A stretch of DNA of 64,000 nt from Bosea sp. 124 (GTDB taxonomy: Bacteria; Pseudomonadota; Alphaproteobacteria; Rhizobiales; Beijerinckiaceae): NCBI RefSeq assembly GCF_003046175.1, contig NZ_PZZM01000001.1, forward strand, positions 4,357,001-4,421,000, given 5' to 3'. The notes beneath the pieces were generated by a model. It was not told the origin of the DNA. It saw only the letters and a list, made by a program, of their open reading frames with translations, and did no database searches. Below are positions 1-10,022 of the stretch, in pieces (the stretch's first letter is position 1; each line of letters starts with the position of its first letter). The position numbers and the translations under genes are program-made.

Positions 1-1
1 C

Positions 2-412
2 GCGCGGAGCGCAGCAGCCTCTGCAGACGAGCCGGTGCCGCGCGCCGAGCGGGCCAAGGCTCGCCAGGACTGCCTGGCCGAGCATGTCGCGCTGTCCGGC
101 GACGATCTCAGGGCCGCGATGCGCGACTGCATCCAGGCGAAGTTTCCGGGCGTGCAGCTCTATGCGCGCGATGGCGTAACCCGCGACGGCAAGCCGACCG
201 CGGTGGCAACGCGGGCGGCCTGCAAGGAAGAGGTGGATGGCCGGGCGCTTTCGGGCTCGACCCGCACCGCCGCGCTCGTCGCCTGCTTCAACAGCAAACG
301 GCCGGACCTCGCCCAGCGTGCCGAATGCCGCAAGGAGGCTCGCGGCAAGGGGCTCGATGGCGAGGATTTGCGCAAGGCGGTGGATGCCTGTGCCCGCGAG
401 GCGCGTTCCTGA
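2..412 (+). CDS. Secreted cysteine-repeat protein, PsiF-like (5' end outside window)
   Basis: The reading frame is open from the first bases, so the real start and probably a signal peptide lie upstream of the window. The visible part holds three units of about 30-35 residues. Each begins with a cysteine, has a central L-x-G (LSGDD, LSGST, LDGED) and ends with a cysteine about 20 residues later. This is the spacing of PsiF repeats in E. coli PsiF, a small periplasmic protein of unknown function. The internal GTG at 35 is possible but has no clear ribosome site. PsiF membership is inferred from the pattern, and a different cysteine-rich periplasmic protein is possible. Confidence 0.55.
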   Translation, partial: ARSAAASADEPVPRAERAKARQDCLAEHVALSGDDLRAAMRDCIQAKFPGVQLYARDGVTRDGKPTAVATRAACKEEVDGRALSGSTRTAALVACFNSKRPDLAQRAECRKEARGKGLDGEDLRKAVDACAREARS

Positions 413-483
413 CCGGGCCAGGGCGGATGCGCCATGACCGCAGCGCAGTGGATCGCGCTGGCGTTTCGGGCTAGAGCGCAGCC

Positions 484-1176
484 ATGGACCTCATCATCTT
501 CGATCTCGACGGCACGCTGATCAACTCCGAGGCGATCCTGCTCGGCGCGCAGGTAGAGACCTTCGCACGGCATGGTCTCGCTCATCCGGGCCGCGAGGCC
601 GGGCTCGGGGTGGTCGGCCTGACGCTCAACATCGCGCTGATGCGGCTGGCGGGGCTTGCCGAGCCGGACGAGGACCTGACCGCGACCTACAGGGACGTGT
701 TCGGTGCGATGCGGCGCCAGGCCGAGACGGATGCGGCTTTCGACGAGCCGCTCTTTCCCGGCGTGCCGGAGACGCTGGCGGCGCTTGCCGCGCGGCCCGG
801 GCTCAAGCTCGGTGTCGCGACCGGAAAATCCCGCCGCGGCGCGGAGTACATCATCGAGCGCCATGGCTGGGAGGATCTGTTCGATACCGTACAGACCGCT
901 GACGATGCGCCGTCGAAGCCACATCCCGGGATGATCCTGCGGGCGATGGCCGAGACCGGGGCTGCGCCGGAGCGGACCGCGATGGTGGGCGACAGCTCCT
1001 TCGACATCGAGATGGCGGTCGCGGCCGGCGTCGTGCCGGTCGCCGTATCCTGGGGCTTCCAGCCGGCCGCGAGCCTGGTCGCGCTCGGCGCACGCCATGT
1101 GCTCGACACCTGCCCGGACCTGCCCGGTGCGCTGGGCTTGCGGCCTGCCGCACCGGCGGCGACCGAACGCGTCTGA
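484..1176 (+). CDS. HAD-superfamily phosphatase (phosphoglycolate phosphatase-like)
   Basis: A 230-residue cytoplasmic hydrolase with all four HAD motifs. Motif I is DLDGT at residues 7-11 with nucleophile Asp7, motif II is the Thr in VATGKS near 113, motif III is the Lys in SKPHPG near 145, and motif IV is GDSSFD at 169-174. The helical cap between motifs I and II places it in subfamily IA with phosphoglycolate phosphatase and beta-phosphoglucomutase-like enzymes. The substrate cannot be read from sequence; many relatives remove phosphate from small sugar phosphates or 2-phosphoglycolate. The ATG at 484 puts motif I at the expected N-terminal position. It stands alone between a secreted protein gene and a repeat-containing gap. 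Confidence 0.85.
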   Translation: MDLIIFDLDGTLINSEAILLGAQVETFARHGLAHPGREAGLGVVGLTLNIALMRLAGLAEPDEDLTATYRDVFGAMRRQAETDAAFDEPLFPGVPETLAALAARPGLKLGVATGKSRRGAEYIIERHGWEDLFDTVQTADDAPSKPHPGMILRAMAETGAAPERTAMVGDSSFDIEMAVAAGVVPVAVSWGFQPAASLVALGARHVLDTCPDLPGALGLRPAAPAATERV

Positions 1177-1213
1177 GCATCATTCGGCGGTCAGGGTTTC
1201 CGCCGGGCCGACC

Positions 1214-1300
1214 CGTCATTGCGCGTGCAGCGAAGCGATCCGGAAGGGTTCGCTTTCTGTCGCGGGGATGGCTTCGTCGCTGCGCCCCTCGCGATGACGG
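1214..1300. repeat. Palindromic intergenic repeat, family A copy 1
   Basis: About 87 bp bounded by cgtcattgcg and its near inverse cgcgatgacg. Its reverse complement matches the element at 4370-4449 in several blocks: the gcgaggggcg start, agcgacgaagccat, cccttccgga and a gcaatg end. Two similar copies in opposite orientations in unrelated gaps indicate a dispersed repeat family. Confidence 0.75.
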
Positions 1301-1575
1301 TCGGGCGCTCTTGGCTTTTGTTCCATTCTGCCGATGGTGGTCACGGACGCTGTGTATCGCTTCCGAGCAAGCTTGCTTCGAACGACGTCCGGAGTCGCCT
1401 GGCGCTGTCAGAGGGGCGGGATAGTAACATCCTCGCAACCACGTCCGATCAGGGCTGTTTAACCTGAACAAGCGTTCAGATTTGGCCGTTAACGACCTGA
1501 TGGCGAGCGTCGATCCATTGTGTTCCTGCAACGGGAACGTACCGGCATAAAACAACGCCGGACAGGGGTCGAACA
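1301..1575. other. Non-coding gap before hypothetical gene
   Basis: No convincing gene is seen here. The stretch contains a perfect 12-bp palindrome agcaagcttgct at 1366-1377 and a 6-bp-stem dyad ctgaac-aagc-gttcag at 1464-1479, about 100 bp before the next start. The second could be an operator or a weak hairpin; nothing identifies a regulator. Confidence 0.3.
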
Positions 1576-2013
1576 ATGATTGGTCATGAGCTTCGTGAAT
1601 TCGTTGATCGTGTGATGGATCGTTTCGTCATCGACAATGAAGACGTCAGGTTTCTTCAGCATGATATTCTGGACGATGCGGTGCTGACGCGCGACACGAT
1701 CGATGTGTTGATTGCGCTGGATCGGGCCGTGCCGGAGCGCTGCGAGGCTTTCGGCGACTATCTGGTGGCGCTGGTCGTCGATTTCGCGGTTTGGCAGAAC
1801 CGGCCGACCGGCCTCGTCGACCGCGACAAGGCGCATTGGCTGGTGACGACGCTCTCGGCCGGCGAGGGGCCGACGCAGACCGCGCGGCGCATCGCCTTCG
1901 AGATCGTGCGCGAGGCGGAGCGCTGCGACGAGGTGCTGCTCGGCTTCGCGCTCGACAAGGGCGCCGCACAGCCGCAGCGCTTCAGCCCCGAGCGGGTCGT
2001 GCTGGCGAGCTGA
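1576..2013 (+). CDS. Conserved hypothetical protein, 145 aa
   Basis: A soluble, acidic protein with no signal peptide, membrane segment or recognisable catalytic motif. The N-terminal half is rich in Asp, Val and Arg and predicted helical. The C-terminal half carries a hydrophobic helix (YLVALVVDFAVW) and a long amphipathic stretch. The ATG at 1576 follows an aggggtcg sequence at ribosome-site distance. Codon use resembles the neighbours. It is flanked on both sides by repeat-bearing gaps and has no operon partner, so context gives no functional clue. The family is not recognised and no function is assigned. Confidence 0.65.
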   Translation: MIGHELREFVDRVMDRFVIDNEDVRFLQHDILDDAVLTRDTIDVLIALDRAVPERCEAFGDYLVALVVDFAVWQNRPTGLVDRDKAHWLVTTLSAGEGPTQTARRIAFEIVREAERCDEVLLGFALDKGAAQPQRFSPERVVLAS

Positions 2014-2360
2014 CGGCTCCGCCACGCCTGGTCGCATCGAGCCGGATATCGAAACCGGCCACCACCGACTTTCGCATCGGTGGACGCCGCGCGCGGCGTC
2101 CCATACACCGCACCCTGATCGATGCGCCCGCCGGACGCATCGATCAGGGTTTCGTCGTTGTGGCTGTGCGAAAAAGCGGTAGCCGGTTTTGTCCGACATG
2201 CTCTAACTGAGCATTCAGAGCGTGTCGCCGAAAAGCGGGAAGCGGGAAGCGGTTTGCGGACGGCGACAGGCTCGAGGCTTATGGAATCGATCACGTTTTG
2301 CGCATGCGGTCGGCATCGTCCGCATGCGTCGTCATCTGGACGGCCGGGGAGGCGCCACGC
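2014..2360. repeat. Repeat-bearing gap with strong dyads
   Basis: This gap has no supported gene. It holds a perfect 20-bp palindrome at 2082-2101 (ggacgccgcg and its inverse) and a perfect 15-bp-stem hairpin at 2112-2126/2136-2150 (accctgatcgatgcg) with a 9-base loop. From about 2165 to 2255 runs a mosaic of the gagcatgtcgg / gaaaagcgggaagcgg type, which resembles the RPE-like palindromic repeats common in Hyphomicrobiales. The GGGGAGG just before 2361 is the ribosome site of the next gene. Confidence 0.6.
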
Positions 2361-4361
<2,001 letters not shown>

Positions 4362-4369
4362 GCGGCCTC

Positions 4370-4449
4370 ATTGCGAGGGGCGAAGCGACGAAGCCATTCG
4401 GGGAACGCGGAGCGAGCCCTTCCGGAGCGCTTGCCCGCGCTCGCAATGC
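4370..4449. repeat. Palindromic intergenic repeat, family A copy 2
   Basis: About 80 bp from cattgcgaggggcgaagcg to ctcgcaatg, starting nine bases after the pccA stop codon. It is the inverted counterpart of the element at 1214-1300 and has inverse ends of its own, so its transcript could fold into a long hairpin and protect or end the pccA message. Confidence 0.75.
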
Positions 4450-4530
4450 CGTGAGGGCGGCGATCCCGACTTGCCAATCGCGCCGGCCGCACTGACACTC
4501 CCGACGACGAGAACAAGGACCACGCCGCGC

Positions 4531-5151
4531 ATGCTGACGATCTGGGGGCGGATCAGCTCCATCAATGTCCAGAAGGCGGTGTGGGCGGCAGGAGAGGTCG
4601 GCCAGAGCTTCGAGCGCATCGATTGCGGCGGAGCCTTCGGCGGCTTGCGCGAGCCGGTCTTCCTCGCCCGGAACCCGAACGCCCAGATTCCGGTGCTGGA
4701 GGATGGCGAGGTCTGCATCTGGGAGTCCAACAGCATCGTGCGCTATCTGGCGGCGCGTTACGGCTCCGGCTGGATCTGGGAGGAGGATCCCGCCCTGCGT
4801 GCCGACGCCGATCGCTGGATGGACTGGATGCAGTCGGAGCTGCAGCCGGCGCTGACGCCGGTGCTCTGGGGCGTCGTGCGCAAGATGCCCGAGTACACCG
4901 ATCCGGAGCGGATCGCGGCCAGTGCCGCCAAGGCCGAAAAGCTGATGGAGATCCTGGACGCGCATCTTTCCACCCGCAGCTTCCTTGCCGGGGAGCGCTT
5001 CGGCATGGCTGACATCACGACGGGCTGTGGCGCGCATCGCTGGCTCAACATGCCGGTGGAGCGGATCGAGCGGCCGCATGTGCGGCGCTGGTACGAGACG
5101 ATCTTCGCCCGCCCGGCCGCAAAGCCGGCGCTGGCCCTGCCGGTGACCTGA
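4531..5151 (+). CDS. Glutathione S-transferase family protein
   Basis: A 206-residue cytosolic GST. The N-terminal thioredoxin-like half includes NPNAQIPVLEDG with the cis-proline and W-ESNSIVRYL, where the Glu-Ser pair binds the gamma-glutamyl part of glutathione. The helical C-terminal half has the conserved N-capping motif around FGMADIT. GSTs conjugate glutathione to electrophiles or reduce and dehalogenate substrates; the specific role is unknown. The ATG at 4531 is chosen because the GST fold begins there (MLTIWGRISS). The next gene starts about 40 bp downstream on the same strand. Confidence 0.85.
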   Translation: MLTIWGRISSINVQKAVWAAGEVGQSFERIDCGGAFGGLREPVFLARNPNAQIPVLEDGEVCIWESNSIVRYLAARYGSGWIWEEDPALRADADRWMDWMQSELQPALTPVLWGVVRKMPEYTDPERIAASAAKAEKLMEILDAHLSTRSFLAGERFGMADITTGCGAHRWLNMPVERIERPHVRRWYETIFARPAAKPALALPVT

Positions 5152-5194
5152 CGTGACCGGCGCGCATCCCGATCCGGCGGTGCCGGGTGGCCGG

Positions 5195-5713
5195 ATGAAG
5201 GCCCTGCTGGTGGCCGGGCTCGCCTTCCTCATGCTGCCTTTGCTTTGCGCTGCGCCTGTCGCGGCACAGGGGAGCCCGGCGGTCGCAGCCGACCGGGTGC
5301 AACTGGCCGCGTGCCTGCGCGACAGCCGTGGAAGCCTGCCGTCCTGCATCGGCTCGATCGCCATCTCTTGTGTGCGCGCCGCGAGCGGCGACCGCCGCGC
5401 TGCGGAGTTCAGTTGCGCAAGGCGCGAGGAGACGGTCTGGCGCGAGCGCCTGATGCAGGCGATGCAGTTGAGCGGGCGCACGCTCGATGCCGGGCAGCGC
5501 AGCCGGCTAGCGGCGCTGCATCTCGCATGGGAGGGTTTCATCGCCCAGAAATGCGCCTTCTATGGCGCGACCCAGCGGGAGGGCTGGCAAGTCGGCCGGC
5601 AGGCCGGTTGCGAACTGCGCGAGGTCGCGACGCGTGCGCTGGAACTGGAACGCGTCGCGTTGCAGCAGGCGCCGACACGCCGTCCGTCATCGCCGCCGCA
5701 GATCATCCGCTGA
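5195..5713 (+). CDS. Secreted LprI-like (DUF1311) protein
   Basis: A 172-residue protein with a clear Sec signal peptide, a long hydrophobic core ending at a PVAAQG-type cleavage site near residue 26. The mature part has six cysteines and the pattern C-x-R-R-E-x2-W-x-R-L-x3-M then W-x-x-F-I-x2-K-C and a C-terminal C-x-L-x-E-x-A-T-R. This is characteristic of the LprI/DUF1311 family, some members of which inhibit lysozyme. The ATG at 5195 gives the signal peptide directly; an upstream GTG at 5153 would add 14 residues. Lysozyme inhibition is a family possibility only. Two GH25 lysozyme-like genes lie 6 kb away but nothing links them. Confidence 0.6.
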   Translation: MKALLVAGLAFLMLPLLCAAPVAAQGSPAVAADRVQLAACLRDSRGSLPSCIGSIAISCVRAASGDRRAAEFSCARREETVWRERLMQAMQLSGRTLDAGQRSRLAALHLAWEGFIAQKCAFYGATQREGWQVGRQAGCELREVATRALELERVALQQAPTRRPSSPPQIIR

Positions 5714-5782
5714 GCGGCCGTTGGCGCGCTGTCAGCTCTCGCGGGCTAGAAGCGGCTCATCCCTGCGGCGCGGAGGCAATGC

Positions 5783-6571
5783 ATGTTCTTCACCCTCTCC
5801 AAGCTGGTCTGGTTCGTGTTCTCGCCAGTGAATCTGGCGGTCCTGCTGGCGGCGCTCGCGGGACTGCTGTCCTTCACGCGCTTCGCTCGCAAGGCGCGCT
5901 GGCTGGGGGGCGCAGCGCTTTTGGCCCTGGTGCTGATGGCGTTCAGCCCGCTGTCGCGCATCGTGGTGCGCCCGCTGGAAGATCGTTTTCCGCAGCAGGA
6001 TGCGACGAAGGGGCCGGTTGCCGGTATCATCGTGCTGGGCGGGCCGATTGGTATCGCGCGGGGCGACGTGGTCTTGCTCTCGGCCGGGGCGCGCATCACC
6101 AAGGCCGTCGAACTCGCCCGGCTGCACCCGCAGGCGAAGCTCGTCTTCACCGGCGGCGCCGCCAATCTGATCTCGCCGGTGACCACGACCGAGGCGGACG
6201 GCGCGCGGCTGCTCTTCACCGGGCTTGGCCTTCCGCCGGAACGGCTGCTGCTCGAGGACAAGTCGCGCAACACGCTGGAGAACGCCGTCTTCACGCGCCG
6301 GCTGGTCGACCCCAAGCCCGGTGAGCGCTGGCTCTTGGTGACCTCGGCCTGGCACATGCCGCGCTCGATGGGGGTGTTCCGCAAGGCAGGCTTCGCCGTC
6401 GAGGCCTTCCCGGTCGACTATCTCTCCGAGGGGGAGCCGGCAGACTTCCTGCGGCCCCATCTGCGGGCGGCGGGCGGCCTCACCATCGCCGATGACGGCT
6501 TCAAGGAATGGGTCGGGCTCTTAGCTTATTGGCTGGCGGGCTATACCGACGCGCTGTTTCCGGGGCCTTGA
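5783..6571 (+). CDS. YdcF/ElyC family inner-membrane protein
   Basis: A 262-residue protein with two N-terminal membrane helices (about residues 5-29 and 38-57) followed by a periplasmic DUF218 domain. Family motifs seen are IIVLGG, FTGG, a conserved acidic E-A-D stretch, the SRNTLENA segment and TSAWHMPRSMGVFRKAG. E. coli ElyC, with this layout, influences peptidoglycan and lipid carrier metabolism; other members bind S-adenosylmethionine. The biochemical activity is not settled. It stands alone and ends close to the convergent DUF3253 gene. Confidence 0.8.
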   Translation: MFFTLSKLVWFVFSPVNLAVLLAALAGLLSFTRFARKARWLGGAALLALVLMAFSPLSRIVVRPLEDRFPQQDATKGPVAGIIVLGGPIGIARGDVVLLSAGARITKAVELARLHPQAKLVFTGGAANLISPVTTTEADGARLLFTGLGLPPERLLLEDKSRNTLENAVFTRRLVDPKPGERWLLVTSAWHMPRSMGVFRKAGFAVEAFPVDYLSEGEPADFLRPHLRAAGGLTIADDGFKEWVGLLAYWLAGYTDALFPGP

Positions 6572-6579
6572 GGGGCAGG

Positions 6580-6606
6580 AGGCCGTCCGCCTTGCTTCGA
6601 CGGCCT
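6580..6606. terminator. Hairpin between convergent genes
   Basis: Inverted repeat aggccgtc / gacggcct with an 11-base loop between two converging genes. There is no T-tract on either strand, so intrinsic termination is only a suggestion. Confidence 0.3.
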
Positions 6607-6613
6607 GTTGCCG

Positions 6614-6901
6614 TCACTCGCCTTCCGGCAGCCTCAGCCGGTAGACGCCGCGGAAATCGTCGGGATCGACCGGGCGGCCCTTGCGGGTGATGACGATCTT
6701 GCCCTCCTTCATCAGCCTGACCGCGACACGACGGATCGGCTGCATCAGCGGGCCCCAGCCATCGGGGTGGTCGCCGCCGAGCGCGCGGGCGGCCTCCGAG
6801 GGGCAGATCGTGCGGCCTTCGCCGCGATCCGTCGCGAGCTTCAGGATCGTGGCCTCGAACTCGGTCTCGTTCGGATTGGTGGGCAGGTCGGGCTTGGTCA
6901 T
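6614..6901 (-). CDS. DUF3253 domain protein
   Basis: A 95-residue protein with a winged-helix-like layout: an N-terminal helix (TEFEATILKLA), ICPSEAARALGG, then PLMQPIRRVAVRLMKEGKIVITRKGRPVDP and a C-terminal YRLRLP strand. These blocks are characteristic of DUF3253. The SEAAR and RKGRPVDP motifs suggest nucleic-acid binding but no function is established. Its start overlaps the stop of the upstream DUF599 gene by four bases (ATGA), so the two are co-translated. Confidence 0.8.
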   Translation of the reverse strand: MTKPDLPTNPNETEFEATILKLATDRGEGRTICPSEAARALGGDHPDGWGPLMQPIRRVAVRLMKEGKIVITRKGRPVDPDDFRGVYRLRLPEGE

Positions 6902-7596
6902 GAGGCGTCCGGATAGCGGAAGACGCGGGCGGCGTCGGAGGCGAATTGCCGCCGGTACATCGCCACCAGCACGGCGCCCGTGAAGAGAATGAAGGTGGTC
7001 GGGCCGAGGAACCAGCCCATATAGGCGAGTGCGAAGAAGAAGGCGCGCTGGCCGCGGTTGAAATGGCGCCCGCCCGCGATGTTCATCTCGGTCGCCTCAT
7101 GGACGGCGCGCTCGGCATCCTTGGGGTCGTGGTTCTTGGCCGGGGGCAGGGAGCCAAGCAGGATGACGCAGTAGTTGAACAGCCGGTAGCTCCAGGCGAA
7201 TTTGAAGAAGGCGTAGCCGAAGATCAGCGCGAGCCCGATCACCTTGAGTTCCCAGGCGGCGCGGGTCGGGGCGGTGCCGAAGGGCAGGTCGGAGAACAGG
7301 GCGACGACCCGGTCGGTCGATTGCAGCAGCGTCAGCGTGCCGCCGATGGCAATGAGCGAGGTCGAGGCGAAGAAGGCCGTGCCGTTCTGCAGGCCGTTCA
7401 TGATCTGGGTGTCGACGATGCGGTTGTCGCGGGTCATCGATTCGCGAATCCAGCGGGCGCGGCGCAGGTTCATCCGCATGTTCAGGCTCTTGCCGGCATG
7501 CGGCCCCATCTCGACGGCGAAATGGTAACCGACCCATGAGGCGGCGAAGAACACCATGCCGATTATGTCGAGCGTTTCGAAACCGATCATGCCCAT
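6898..7596 (-). CDS. DUF599 family membrane protein
   Basis: A 232-residue protein with four predicted membrane helices, at about residues 6-25, 75-95, 115-140 and 185-218. It carries the family segment between helices 1 and 2, where MNLRRARWIRESM precedes DNRIVDTQIMNGLQNGTAFFAS. DUF599 proteins are common in alphaproteobacteria and eukaryotic algae and have no known activity. It is the first gene of a two-gene operon with the DUF3253 gene. A second ATG two codons in cannot be excluded as the start. The upstream side holds a large perfect inverted repeat. Confidence 0.8.
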   Translation of the reverse strand: MGMIGFETLDIIGMVFFAASWVGYHFAVEMGPHAGKSLNMRMNLRRARWIRESMTRDNRIVDTQIMNGLQNGTAFFASTSLIAIGGTLTLLQSTDRVVALFSDLPFGTAPTRAAWELKVIGLALIFGYAFFKFAWSYRLFNYCVILLGSLPPAKNHDPKDAERAVHEATEMNIAGGRHFNRGQRAFFFALAYMGWFLGPTTFILFTGAVLVAMYRRQFASDAARVFRYPDAS

Positions 7597-7600
7597 CCCC

Positions 7601-7649
7601 TAGAGGCGGATTCGATCAGGTCGAACCGACCTGATCGAATCCGCCTCTA
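7601..7649. repeat. Perfect 23-bp inverted repeat, 3-base loop
   Basis: The left arm at 7601-7623 begins tagaggcggattcgatcagg. The right arm at 7627-7649 is its exact reverse complement, separated by aac. It sits just upstream of the DUF599 start codon. It may be a mobile palindromic element, a regulatory hairpin or a protein-binding site. Confidence 0.9.
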
Positions 7650-7856
7650 AACTCCTGATAGAGAACGCGTGATCCGATCGGATTGCGCGGCAATCTGATC
7701 GGCGCGTGCTCTGGCGGCAGCTTGCGTCGTCCATGGGCGCTTGCCAAGGCTGGCGGCGAGCCCTGTCCCGGATTGACCTGCTTCGCCCAAGCCGACAAGG
7801 GTGTCGCTCATGAAAGCGGTGCATTCGCTGCACCCGGAACGGTTCGAGCAGTTTCC
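7650..7856. other. Gap with second imperfect dyad
   Basis: An imperfect dyad runs from about 7660 to 7712 (agagaacgcgtgatccgatc and a related inverse aatctgatcggcgcgtgctct). No convincing gene lies between it and 7857. The words gatccgatc and atctgatcgg resemble the neighbouring perfect palindrome, so the two may belong to one composite element. Confidence 0.4.
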
Positions 7857-8030
7857 TTGTCCCATATCCTGATCGTTCTCGCCGTTGTCGCCTTCCTGTT
7901 CCGCAAGCCGCTCGGGCGGATCTTCGCGCGGCAGTTCCCCGACCGGGCCAAGCGCCAGCAGGTGCTCGGAACCGTCATCGCCGGCTTCCTGCTGGTGATC
8001 GCGATCAGGCTCCTGGCGCTGTTCTGGTAA
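7857..8030 (+). CDS. Small membrane protein, probable TTG start
   Basis: A 57-residue open frame encoding two hydrophobic stretches (HILIVLAVVAFLF and VIAGFLLVIAIRLLALFW). They flank a basic, polar loop containing RKPLGRIFARQFPDRAKR. The layout suggests a small inner-membrane hairpin protein. The frame has no ATG near its coding-like part. TTG at 7857 is chosen because everything before it looks like repeat DNA; an ATG at 7683 would add 58 unlikely residues. The family is not recognised. Confidence 0.45.
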   Translation: MSHILIVLAVVAFLFRKPLGRIFARQFPDRAKRQQVLGTVIAGFLLVIAIRLLALFW

Positions 8031-8051
8031 GGGCGGCGCCGGCAGAACGTC

Positions 8052-8567
8052 TCACTTCGGAGCCAGCGCCCTCGGGCGGACGCCCTTGACCGGCCCTGGC
8101 GGCAGATCGCTCGCATCCGGGTTCGGCGACTTCAGATCCAGTGCGGGCTTGCTCAGAAATCGATTCAAGCCGGCTACATAACTCTCTGGCAGAGACCAGT
8201 GTTTGGCGCTGGCGATCACCGTCTCCAGATAGCCCGGCTTCGGCTTTCCGACCTCGCCGGAGCGGCCGATATAGACCAGCGCGCGCTTGGCGCCGCCCGG
8301 CACGATCACCGGCTGGCTGATCTTGACGTAGAGCCCGCTCGCCAGTTCCTCGAACTTGTCCAGCGTGCGGATGTCGCCCAGCGCGCAATCCCAGAGCACG
8401 CCATGGACCTCCTCGCGCGGGTCGCGGATGACCGAGGCGTAGCCGTCGCGGGTGACGATGAAGCGATGGCGCGGCAGCCGCGCCAGACCGAGCGCCGTCG
8501 AACGCGGGCAGCGCTGCGCCATCCCGGCGGGGTCCATGTTGAGGCCGTAAGCGAAGTAGAGGGGCAT
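8052..8567 (-). CDS. Gamma-glutamylcyclotransferase-like protein
   Basis: A 171-residue protein beginning MPLYFAYGLNMD, where YGLN is the family substrate-binding loop. The catalytic glutamate is in LDKFEE, Glu73 by alignment to the LDKQEG segment of human GGCT. The family releases 5-oxoproline from gamma-glutamyl peptides or breaks related bonds. It ends 22 bp from the convergent small membrane protein gene. Its upstream side is a palindromic repeat. The window also has a 5-oxoprolinase/hydantoinase-type pair at 21.7-25.5 kb, but no linkage is shown. Confidence 0.8.
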   Translation of the reverse strand: MPLYFAYGLNMDPAGMAQRCPRSTALGLARLPRHRFIVTRDGYASVIRDPREEVHGVLWDCALGDIRTLDKFEELASGLYVKISQPVIVPGGAKRALVYIGRSGEVGKPKPGYLETVIASAKHWSLPESYVAGLNRFLSKPALDLKSPNPDASDLPPGPVKGVRPRALAPK

Positions 8568-8579
8568 GAATGCCTTGCG

Positions 8580-8692
8580 TCATTCTCGGGCGGAGCGCAG
8601 CGCAGACCCGAGAATCTCTTGGCCAAGGGCGCGCTTGTTTCAGGCAGGAGCCTTCGTGTCATGAGATGCTCGGGTCAAGCCCGAGCATGACG
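8580..8692. repeat. Palindromic intergenic repeat, family B copy
   Basis: The hairpin attctcggg...cccgagaat at 8582-8614 and the 9-bp-stem hairpin atgctcggg-tcaag-cccgagcat at 8666-8688 lie between gcgtcatt and catgacgg ends. The same words recur at 33432, 45658, 50531, 59858 and 62856. Confidence 0.8.
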
Positions 8693-8705
8693 GTCTGCTG
8701 CCTCG

Positions 8706-9878
8706 TCACTTCGTCTTCTCGAACAATTCCCGCCCAATCAGCATCCGCCGGATCTCGCTGGTGCCGGCGCCGATCTCGTAGAGCTTGGCGTCGCGCAGCA
8801 GGCGGCCGGTCGGGTAGTCGTTGATGTAGCCGTTGCCGCCGAGGAGCTGGATCGCGTCGAGCGCGATCTGCGTCGCCTTCTCGGCCGAGATCAGGATCGC
8901 GCCGGCGGCGTCCTCGCGGGTGGTCTCGCCACGGTCGCAGGCTTTCGCGACGGCATACACATAGGCCTTGCAGGCGTTCATCATCACATACATGTCGGCG
9001 AGCTTGCCCTGGACGAGCTGGAACTGGCCGATCGACTGGCCGAACTGCCGGCGCTCATGGACATAGGGCATGACCACATCGAGCGCCGCCTGCATGATGC
9101 CGAGCGGGCCGGCCGAGAGCACGACGCGCTCATAGTCGAGCCCCGACATCAGCACGTTGACGCCGCGCCCGACGCTGCCCAGCACGTTCTCCTCGGGCAC
9201 CTCGCAGTCCTCGAAGACGAGTTCGCAGGTGTCGGAGCCGCGCATGCCGAGCTTGTCGAGCTTCTGGTGGGTCGAGAAGCCCTTCATGCCCTTCTCGATC
9301 AGGAAGGCGGTGATGCCCTTCGAACCGGCTTCCGGGTCGGTCTTGGCGTAGACCACCAGCGTCTCGGCGATCGGGCCATTGGTGATCCACATCTTGTTGC
9401 CGGTCAGAACGTAGCGGTCGCCGGTCTTGACGGCCCTGGTCTTCATCGAGACGACATCGGAGCCGGCTCCCGGCTCGGACATGGCAAGCGCGCCGACATG
9501 CTCGCCGGAGATCAGCTTCGGCAGATATTTCGCCTTCTGCGCGGCGCTGCCGTTGCGGGCGATCTGGTTGATGCAGAGATTGGAGTGGGCGCCGTAGCTC
9601 AGGCCAACCGAAGCCGAGGCGCGTGAGACCTCTTCGATCGCGACGACATGCTCGAGATAACCGAGCCCCGAGCCGCCGTCCTCATCCTTGACCGTGATGC
9701 CATGCAGGCCGAGTGCGCCCATCTGCGGCCAGAGATCGCGCGGGAACTGGTTCGTCGCGTCGATCTCCTGGGCGCGCGGGGCGACCTTTTCCTGCGCGAA
9801 GGCATGGACCGTGTCGCGGATCGCGTCGGCGGTCTCGCCGAGGTCGAAATTGAAGGGGCGGGGCGCGTTGGCGAGCAT
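8706..9878 (-). CDS. ivd: Isovaleryl-CoA dehydrogenase
   Basis: A 390-residue acyl-CoA dehydrogenase that oxidises isovaleryl-CoA to 3-methylcrotonyl-CoA with FAD, passing electrons to ETF, in leucine breakdown. The flavin-binding segment [12 protein letters not shown] lies near residues 131-142 and MWITNGP near 163-169. The catalytic base is in [15 protein letters not shown] (Glu250), the position typical of isovaleryl-CoA dehydrogenase and different from most other acyl-CoA dehydrogenases. The C-terminus has the [12 protein letters not shown] and [15 protein letters not shown] signatures. The ATG at 9878 follows GGGAGG. The next enzymes of the pathway, mccB and mccA, are in the same window but not in the same operon. 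Confidence 0.9.
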   Translation of the reverse strand: MLANAPRPFNFDLGETADAIRDTVHAFAQEKVAPRAQEIDATNQFPRDLWPQMGALGLHGITVKDEDGGSGLGYLEHVVAIEEVSRASASVGLSYGAHSNLCINQIARNGSAAQKAKYLPKLISGEHVGALAMSEPGAGSDVVSMKTRAVKTGDRYVLTGNKMWITNGPIAETLVVYAKTDPEAGSKGITAFLIEKGMKGFSTHQKLDKLGMRGSDTCELVFEDCEVPEENVLGSVGRGVNVLMSGLDYERVVLSAGPLGIMQAALDVVMPYVHERRQFGQSIGQFQLVQGKLADMYVMMNACKAYVYAVAKACDRGETTREDAAGAILISAEKATQIALDAIQLLGGNGYINDYPTGRLLRDAKLYEIGAGTSEIRRMLIGRELFEKTK

Positions 9879-10022
9879 GAGGGCCTCCCGGCTTGTGCGT
9901 GACGCTGAAGCGTCGTTGCCAGCGTTATAGCGCGGATGGCGCTGAGTCAGTGCAGGCAAGTCGGTGCGCTGGCCTGCGAACCGGGTTGGTATCGCTGCGC
10001 AGAGATGACGAGCGCCGGTGCG

